A DNA stretch of 11,117 nt from Haloferacaceae archaeon PL-Br10_E2g29. Lineage in GTDB: Archaea > Halobacteriota > Halobacteria > Halobacteriales > Haloferacaceae. The notes beneath the pieces are model-generated. The model saw nothing but the letters and a program-made list of their open reading frames with translations. It ran no database searches and had not been told where the DNA came from. A program made the position numbers and the translations under genes. Shown piece after piece: positions 7,564 to 11,117 of the stretch. The stretch spans positions 1-11,117 of the forward strand of contig LKMS01000034.1 of NCBI GenBank assembly GCA_001563965.1. Direction: 5' to 3'. Numbering within the stretch: position 1 is the first letter of the stretch; each line of letters starts with the position of its first letter.

Positions 7564-7621
7564 CTACTTAATAGTTTCTATCAGATGCGGTGTACTGCCG
7601 TATATTCGGTGTAAAACTCCC

Positions 7622-7628
7622 AATAAAA
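7622..7628 (-). terminator. Possible oligo-T termination site downstream of gfcR
   Basis: The minus strand reads TTTTATT about 75 bases after the gfcR stop and upstream of the permease promoter. No hairpin is evident. Archaeal termination often uses T-rich stretches alone, so this is plausible but weak. Confidence 0.25.
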
Positions 7629-7701
7629 TGACAAACGGATAGCTACTCGATTCCCCGGACGGCCGAGCGTGTGCGCCCGTCGAGGACGACGCGTTCCGGC
7701 G

Positions 7702-8415
7702 CTACTCGAACGTCGTCAGCGAGCCAACCGGCGCGTCGGTCGTCGCCCGCGCTCGCGACATGCCCTCGTCGCCAACGGCGATCAGGGCGAACACGCCGGT
7801 CACGTCGGCATCGGCCTGTTCAGCGATGTCGAGAAGCAGTTCTTGGGTTTCGCCCGACCGAATCAGGTCGTCGACGATGAGCACCGACTGGCCCGCCGAC
7901 AGCGCCCGCGCGGGCAGATAGTAGGTGAGTTCGATTCCCGAGGCGAGACGCTGGCGCGACTCGATGAACTCCTCGACGGCGGTTTCTTTGGATTTTTTTG
8001 CGTACGCTAGTGTTGCGCCAAAGTACGACGCCATCGCCGCACCGATCGTAATACCGTCGGTGGCGGCGGTCAACACCACGTCCGGGCGGTCGAAGCCGAA
8101 ACTGTTGGCCGCAACGGGCGCAACGAGATCGAGAAACGACTGGTCGAAAACGACTCCCGAGTTGTCGACGTACCCCTCGTCGTCAAAGCTGACGCGCGCA
8201 CGGAGTTCGTCGGCGAGCGCTTCCTGGCCGATTCCCTTGACGACCTCGCGGGCGCGCTCGGCTCCCGGGAGGACGTGCCCGTTGACATACCGGTTGAGAT
8301 CGCCCGCCGGCAGCGCCGTCGCCGTTGCGAGTTCCTCGTACGTCCGCGTCTCTTTGAGCATTCGGAGCACGGCGACCGCCTGCAGCTGGAGGGCTGCCTT
8401 CTCTGCGCGGTTCAT
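7702..8415 (-). CDS. gfcR: Transcriptional regulator GfcR (HTH plus phosphoribosyltransferase fold)
   Basis: This 237-residue protein has an N-terminal helix-turn-helix (about 15-60, TYEELATATALPAGDLNRYV) fused to a type-I phosphoribosyltransferase domain (about 85-225). The PRPP-binding loop VLIVDDLIRSGET is at 178-190 and AATDGITIGAAMA at 117-129. The same architecture is often annotated as an orotate phosphoribosyltransferase-like (PyrE-like) protein. In Haloferax volcanii, GfcR activates sugar-catabolism genes of the semi-phosphorylative Entner-Doudoroff route and lower glycolysis. It probably acts as a ligand-sensing DNA-binding protein, not an enzyme. The ATG at 8415 lies about 31 bases downstream of a TATA box. 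The gene diverges from dpsA and lies upstream of a purine permease on the same strand, which raises the possibility of a purine or PRPP link. Confidence 0.88.
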   Translation of the reverse strand: MNRAEKAALQLQAVAVLRMLKETRTYEELATATALPAGDLNRYVNGHVLPGAERAREVVKGIGQEALADELRARVSFDDEGYVDNSGVVFDQSFLDLVAPVAANSFGFDRPDVVLTAATDGITIGAAMASYFGATLAYAKKSKETAVEEFIESRQRLASGIELTYYLPARALSAGQSVLIVDDLIRSGETQELLLDIAEQADADVTGVFALIAVGDEGMSRARATTDAPVGSLTTFE

Positions 8416-8442
8416 GAAAATACTCGTGATTGTGCAAGTATG

Positions 8443-8449
8443 AATATAA
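8443..8449 (-). promoter_or_regulatory. TATA box of gfcR
   Basis: The minus strand reads TTATATT, centred about 31 bases upstream of the gfcR ATG at 8415. It is a good archaeal TATA match, giving a leaderless or very short 5' leader. Confidence 0.6.
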
Positions 8450-8572
8450 CGATCCCATACAACCCGAAAATGCCCACATCACTGTACAGCAGCTTTCGGC
8501 CGCGCCGATGTTTTCGCCTGAATGTGAAACAAATCTTTTCGAAAAACAAAAAAGGATTTCGAGCATACCAAT

Positions 8573-8580
8573 GCTTAAGT
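8573..8580 (+). promoter_or_regulatory. TATA-like element of dpsA
   Basis: GCTTAAGT is centred about 30 bases before the chosen dpsA ATG at 8607. A small perfect inverted repeat, CCAA-T-TTGG at 8591-8599, lies between this element and the start and could be a regulatory site. Confidence 0.45.
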
Positions 8581-8606
8581 GGATGGCGAGCCAATTTGGA
8601 GTCGTC

Positions 8607-9155
8607 ATGAGCACGCAGAAAACCGTCCGACGGCAGTTCGGGAGCGTCGAAGAGTCCGAGGCCCTCCGACTTGACGAGGAGAAGGCCGAACAGATCATCG
8701 AGGCGCTGAACACCGATCTGGCGAACGCGTATGTGCTGTATCATCAGCTCCACAAACACCACTGGAACGTCGAGGGCGCGGAGTTCCTCGAAATTCACCG
8801 GTTCCTCCAGGAGGCCTACGAGAACCTCGAAGCCGGCGCGGACATGATCGCCGAGCGCGCCCAAGCCATCGGCGGCGTGCCGATTGCGGGCCCCGCCAAT
8901 CAAGAAGAACGCGCAACCATCGAGTTCGAGGGCGAAGATGTCTACGACATCCGCACCTCCCTTGAGAACGACATGGAAGCCTACGGCGACATCATTGAGG
9001 GCATGCGCGAGCACATCCAGCTGGCAGCCAACCTCGGCGATCCGACGACCGAGCACCTGCTCAAAGAGATACTCACCAACATCGAAGAGGACGCCCATCA
9101 CATCGAGCACTACCTCGAAGACGATACGCTCGTCCTCGAATCGGCGACGAACTAA
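8607..9155 (+). CDS. dpsA: DpsA, ferritin-like DNA-starvation/iron-storage protein
   Basis: This 182-residue Dps-family protein closely resembles Halobacterium salinarum DpsA (LANxYVLYHQLxKHHWNVEG, then DVYDIRTSL and DDAHHIEHYLEDDTLV-like blocks). Such proteins form a hollow dodecamer that oxidises Fe(II) and stores Fe(III), protecting DNA from Fenton chemistry. The inter-subunit ferroxidase ligands are visible: His52 (HHWNVEG), His64, Asp79 and Glu83 (ADMIAER). The acidic, His-rich C-terminus (EDAHHIEHYLEDD) is also conserved. The start MSTQKTVRRQ at 8607 matches the N-terminus known for the halobacterial protein. The frame is open upstream to 8430, but that stretch is AT-rich promoter DNA. 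The gene is divergent from gfcR and is followed by a small gene with an iron-box-like operator. Confidence 0.95.
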   Translation: MSTQKTVRRQFGSVEESEALRLDEEKAEQIIEALNTDLANAYVLYHQLHKHHWNVEGAEFLEIHRFLQEAYENLEAGADMIAERAQAIGGVPIAGPANQEERATIEFEGEDVYDIRTSLENDMEAYGDIIEGMREHIQLAANLGDPTTEHLLKEILTNIEEDAHHIEHYLEDDTLVLESATN

Positions 9156-9210
9156 GCGGTCACGACACACTCGTCGGCGGTGTCGGCGCACGCGGGCAAA
9201 GCAACACAGA

Positions 9211-9217
9211 TTCTTTT
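9211..9217 (+). terminator. Possible oligo-T termination site of dpsA
   Basis: TTCTTTT lies about 55 bases after the dpsA stop in a GC-rich context, with no convincing hairpin. The rest of 9156-9325 shows no other recognisable element. Confidence 0.3.
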
Positions 9218-9325
9218 CCAATCATCCATCCAGCGCCATCGCTGAGCGGTCAAGAACATCGACAGTGACTGACGAGAACTCACGGGAGCGGACGACAGGC
9301 CTGCACAAGAGACGAAGCCGGCGAC

Positions 9326-9484
9326 TTACTGGCGAAGAGAGACCGTCAGATCGGTTGCAATCCAGCCGTCACAGTTGCCGTCCTCGGTGAACACCGTCCG
9401 ACTCGGCGAGGCACGGAGAGCAGACACACAGGGAATCTCTGCCTCCGAGTGCTTGCGGTGCCGGCTGGCGTCTTGGACGTTCAT
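9326..9484 (-). CDS. Small conserved-type haloarchaeal protein (52 aa), putatively iron-regulated
   Basis: An ATG at 9484 opens a 52-codon frame ending in TAA at 9326-9328. The predicted protein starts MNVQDASRHRKHSEAEIP and ends GNCDGWIATDLTVSLRQ. The C-terminal half (SPSRTVFTEDG, then the Trp/Asp block) has the look of small haloarchaeal proteins I have seen as 50-60 residue hypothetical families, but I cannot name one with certainty. Third codon positions are about 70% G/C, in line with real genes here. It has two Cys (19 and 38) that are not in a CxxC pair, and no signal peptide or membrane segment. Support also comes from its promoter: a TATA-like element and a DtxR-like palindrome sit at the right distance upstream. 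The function is unknown. Its position beside dpsA and its operator suggest a role in iron or redox response. Confidence 0.62.
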   Translation of the reverse strand: MNVQDASRHRKHSEAEIPCVSALRASPSRTVFTEDGNCDGWIATDLTVSLRQ

Positions 9485-9492
9485 ACTACCTC

Positions 9493-9506
9493 TTAGGTGA
9501 GCCTAA
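9493..9506. promoter_or_regulatory. DtxR/IdeR-like iron-box operator
   Basis: TTAGG-TGAG-CCTAA is a perfect 5-bp inverted repeat with a 4-base spacer. Extended to 19 bases (9493-9511) it matches the recalled corynebacterial DtxR consensus TTAGGTTAGCCTAACCTAA at 16 of 19 positions. It lies between the TATA-like element and the ATG of the minus-strand small gene, the classical place for a metal-dependent repressor. Haloarchaea encode several DtxR-family iron regulators (Idr1, Idr2, SirR), any of which could be the partner. Confidence 0.55.
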
Positions 9507-9509
9507 ACT

Positions 9510-9516
9510 GAAATAG
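9510..9516 (-). promoter_or_regulatory. TATA-like element of the small iron-box gene
   Basis: The minus strand reads CTATTTC, centred about 29 bases upstream of the ATG at 9484 and abutting the iron-box palindrome. Confidence 0.4.
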
Positions 9517-9572
9517 GTTTTGGTCGGCCAAAGAATCGTTCTCTCGCGCTGAAGACGGCGGTGGTGCCGCAG

Positions 9573-9580
9573 GCTTATTC
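9573..9580 (+). promoter_or_regulatory. TATA-like element of the acidic coiled-coil protein gene
   Basis: GCTTATTC is centred about 27 bases before the ATG at 9603. It supports that start rather than an in-frame GTG at 9561. Confidence 0.45.
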
Positions 9581-9602
9581 GTCCGGCGGCCCAACTGCGG
9601 GT

Positions 9603-10553
9603 ATGACCCGCTCTCCAGCCGATTGGGCCGATGATCGCCCGCGCGACCGCGAGAAGCTGGCGGCGCAACTCGACGAACTCGACGCAACGCTCGACGAACT
9701 GCGAAGCGAACTCCGAGCGGAACGCCGACGCGAGCCGCCCAAACCGCCGAGCCTCGGTGAACTCCTCAGGTTCACCGAACAGTATTCGATTCCGACGCTC
9801 ATCGCATTGCTCGAGGCGACGATTCAGTCGCTCGAACTGCTTCGGCGAACCCTGCGGCTTGCAGACCCTGGGCGAGCAGCACGCGAAGAAGGCACAGCCG
9901 CGCGAACCCGACTCGACCGCGTCGGCAGCGAGGCAGGCGACCAGCTAGCGAACGCCCTTGGCGAGCTTCGGACGGCGCTATCGGCGACCGAACTGCCGGA
10001 AGATTCCGAGTCGCGACGGCTGCTCGACGATGCCTACGGGCTCACCGGCGAGATTGAACAACGGCTGCGCGACGCCGAGACGGTCGTTCGCGAGCAGCGC
10101 GATCGAGAGCGAACCGGTGACGAGCGCCGAGGACGTTCCGACGCAGATCGCTCGGGCCGGGAACGACCGGGTCGTAACCGCGGCGTGATGATCGATGTGA
10201 CCGAGGATGGCGACCTCGGTGCGTCCAAAGAAGGCGAGGGCCAGAACGACACCGCGAGCAACACGGGCGACGGGAAAGACGATGAGCGGACGCTGGTCGA
10301 TGTCGACGCCGAACTCGAATCGATCAAGCACGAACTCGACCGACCGAGCGGCGACGAGCGAGGTGACGTCGACGCCGATGGGAGTGTGGAAAATGTCGAC
10401 AGCGACGAGAGTACTGCGAACGTCGACAGCGACGAGAGTACCGCGAACGTCGACAGCGACGAGAGCACCGCGAACGTCGACAGCGACAGCGCTCCCGAAC
10501 GGGATAAAAAATCCGAAGACGACGCTGACGACGACGCAACCGACAGATCATAG
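9603..10553 (+). CDS. Haloarchaeal acidic coiled-coil protein of unknown function
   Basis: This 316-residue soluble protein has four visible zones. Residues 14-42 form a charged coiled coil (KLAAQLDELDATLDELRSEL). Residues 45-87 form a conserved-looking core (PPKPPSLGELLRFTEQYSIP, then TLIALLEATIQSLELLRRTL). A second helical zone runs about 100-180. From about 180 onward the tail is disordered and extremely Asp/Glu/Ser-rich, with a threefold DSDESTANV-type repeat at 265-291. I recall the PSLGELLRFTEQYSIPTLIALLE core from a haloarchaeal domain of unknown function (possibly DUF7547). The role is unknown; coiled coil plus acidic tail suggests a scaffold or structural protein. The hydrophobic core segment (61-72) is short for a membrane span. 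The start at 9603 is set by the TATA spacing and the coiled-coil boundary. Confidence 0.8.
   Translation: MTRSPADWADDRPRDREKLAAQLDELDATLDELRSELRAERRREPPKPPSLGELLRFTEQYSIPTLIALLEATIQSLELLRRTLRLADPGRAAREEGTAARTRLDRVGSEAGDQLANALGELRTALSATELPEDSESRRLLDDAYGLTGEIEQRLRDAETVVREQRDRERTGDERRGRSDADRSGRERPGRNRGVMIDVTEDGDLGASKEGEGQNDTASNTGDGKDDERTLVDVDAELESIKHELDRPSGDERGDVDADGSVENVDSDESTANVDSDESTANVDSDESTANVDSDSAPERDKKSEDDADDDATDRS
10395..10487 (+). repeat. 27-bp in-frame tandem repeat, three full units plus a partial
   Basis: Units lie at 10395-10421, 10422-10448 and 10449-10475, followed by 12 bases of a fourth. Each encodes VDSDESTAN. Units differ only by single synonymous changes (AGTACT, AGTACC, AGCACC), consistent with stepwise duplication by slipped-strand copying and selection on the amino-acid sequence. 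Confidence 0.9.
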
Positions 10554-10592
10554 AGCACGTCGCCAATGCGACCAAAACACCCCTATCGCTTC

Positions 10593-11117
10593 TCAGAGTT
10601 CCGTCTCGATGTACGAATCGAGCGTTCTGACCAGCTCCGGCCGGAACGTCCAAAACGCCTCCCAAACGTTTTTTTCGACTTCCAGGGCGAGCAGTGCCGC
10701 GTGATCGGCCGACGGCCGGTCTTCGGGCGGCGTAAACACGACAAACCACGAGCGTCGGTAGGGGTAGGAGGTGCCGCTGTGGACGGTCACCGGCACCGAT
10801 TCGTCGGTCTCGAGAGCGCCAACACCGTACACATGGACGTCGACCGGGCTGTCACCGATGGTCTTGTACACCTCAAACGTTCCCCGTTCGTCGCGAAGCC
10901 GCGAGAGCCGCTGAAACGACGAACGGAGCGTTCCACCACCGGTTTCGGCGCCAATTCGCTCGATCACCCGAGAGACGACAATTAACAGCAGTTTCTCCTT
11001 GTTTGAGGCGGGATAGCCGCGAAGCCGAAACGGTACCTCGTCGAGCCCTTTGAGCACGTCAGGCAGCACGACTTCGTCGAGTTCGATCGCCCCGGTTTTG
11101 TACAGATCCGAGTTGAT
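10593..11117 (-). CDS. DICT-like sensory-domain protein, C-terminal part (5' end outside window)
   Basis: The minus-strand frame stays open to the window edge. The visible 174 residues start ...INSDLYKTGAIELDEVVLPD and end at a TGA at 10593-10595. A GTG at 11069 is in frame, but the coding pattern continues upstream, so the gene is probably truncated by the window. Recognisable blocks are PASNKEKLLLIVVSRVIERI, FQRLSRLRDERGTFEVY, VDVHVYG and RRSWFVVFTPP. A final helix follows, AALLALEVEKNVWEAFWTFR, then PELVRTLDSYIE. The last blocks resemble the C-terminal part of DICT domains, sensory modules found with two-component systems. That assignment is from memory of the pattern and is moderate at best. 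There are no membrane segments. It converges with the coiled-coil gene across 39 bases. Confidence 0.6.
   Translation of the reverse strand: MNSDLYKTGAIELDEVVLPDVLKGLDEVPFRLRGYPASNKEKLLLIVVSRVIERIGAETGGGTLRSSFQRLSRLRDERGTFEVYKTIGDSPVDVHVYGVGALETDESVPVTVHSGTSYPYRRSWFVVFTPPEDRPSADHAALLALEVEKNVWEAFWTFRPELVRTLDSYIETEL

Noticed and set aside
8412..9221. Minus-strand open frame opposite dpsA
   Set aside because: It has a hydrophobic Val/Phe/Leu-rich product produced by the complement of acidic codons, and DpsA is certain on the other strand.
1..11117. Search for tRNA genes, CRISPR arrays, insertion sequences or integrase-type genes
   Set aside because: No cloverleaf with GGTTCRA-type T-loop, no spaced direct repeats of CRISPR type, no transposase motifs and no terminal inverted repeats were recognised.

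Overview
The window looks like chromosomal DNA from a haloarchaeon (class Halobacteria). It is GC-rich with strong G/C third positions, and its soluble proteins are very acidic. Most start codons lie directly downstream of an AT-rich TATA-like element, with no Shine-Dalgarno sequence, as expected for leaderless archaeal transcripts. Several genes are characteristic of archaea or haloarchaea: tRNA(Ile2) agmatinylcytidine synthetase (TiaS), the PRTase-fold regulator GfcR, a Halobacterium-type DpsA and a haloarchaeal coiled-coil protein. I cannot name the genus. No mobile elements, CRISPR arrays, rRNA or tRNA genes were seen.

Layout, left to right. (1) 1-636 (+) is the C-terminal part of a sensor histidine kinase, cut by the window edge. 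(2) 765-2123 (-) is an MFS transporter. (3) 2337-3296 (+) is an AstE/AspA-type zinc deacylase whose first zinc ligand appears to be Asp rather than His. (4) 3310-4614 (-) is tiaS. (5) 4788-5756 (+), divergent from tiaS, is an HTH regulator of a conserved archaeal family. (6) 5780-6028 (-) is a glutaredoxin with a hairpin/T6 terminator, preceded on the same strand by (7) 6104-7534 (-), an AzgA-type purine permease. (8) 7702-8415 (-) is gfcR. (9) 8607-9155 (+) is dpsA. (10) 9326-9484 (-) is a 52-residue small protein whose promoter carries a DtxR/IdeR-like iron box. (11) 9603-10553 (+) is an acidic coiled-coil protein with a 27-bp tandem repeat. (12) 10593-11117 (-) is the C-terminal part of a protein resembling DICT sensory-domain proteins, cut by the window edge.

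Most genes are single transcription units on alternating strands, so the window is a mosaic of housekeeping, redox, transport and regulatory functions rather than one operon. Two neighbourhoods may be functional. The first is the ferritin-like DpsA beside a small gene with an apparent iron-responsive operator, which suggests an iron-homeostasis locus. The second is a PRTase-fold regulator (GfcR) directly upstream of a purine permease, which recalls the bacterial PurR/purine-permease relationship. No large unknown multi-gene system is visible. The best lead is the small iron-box gene at 9326-9517.
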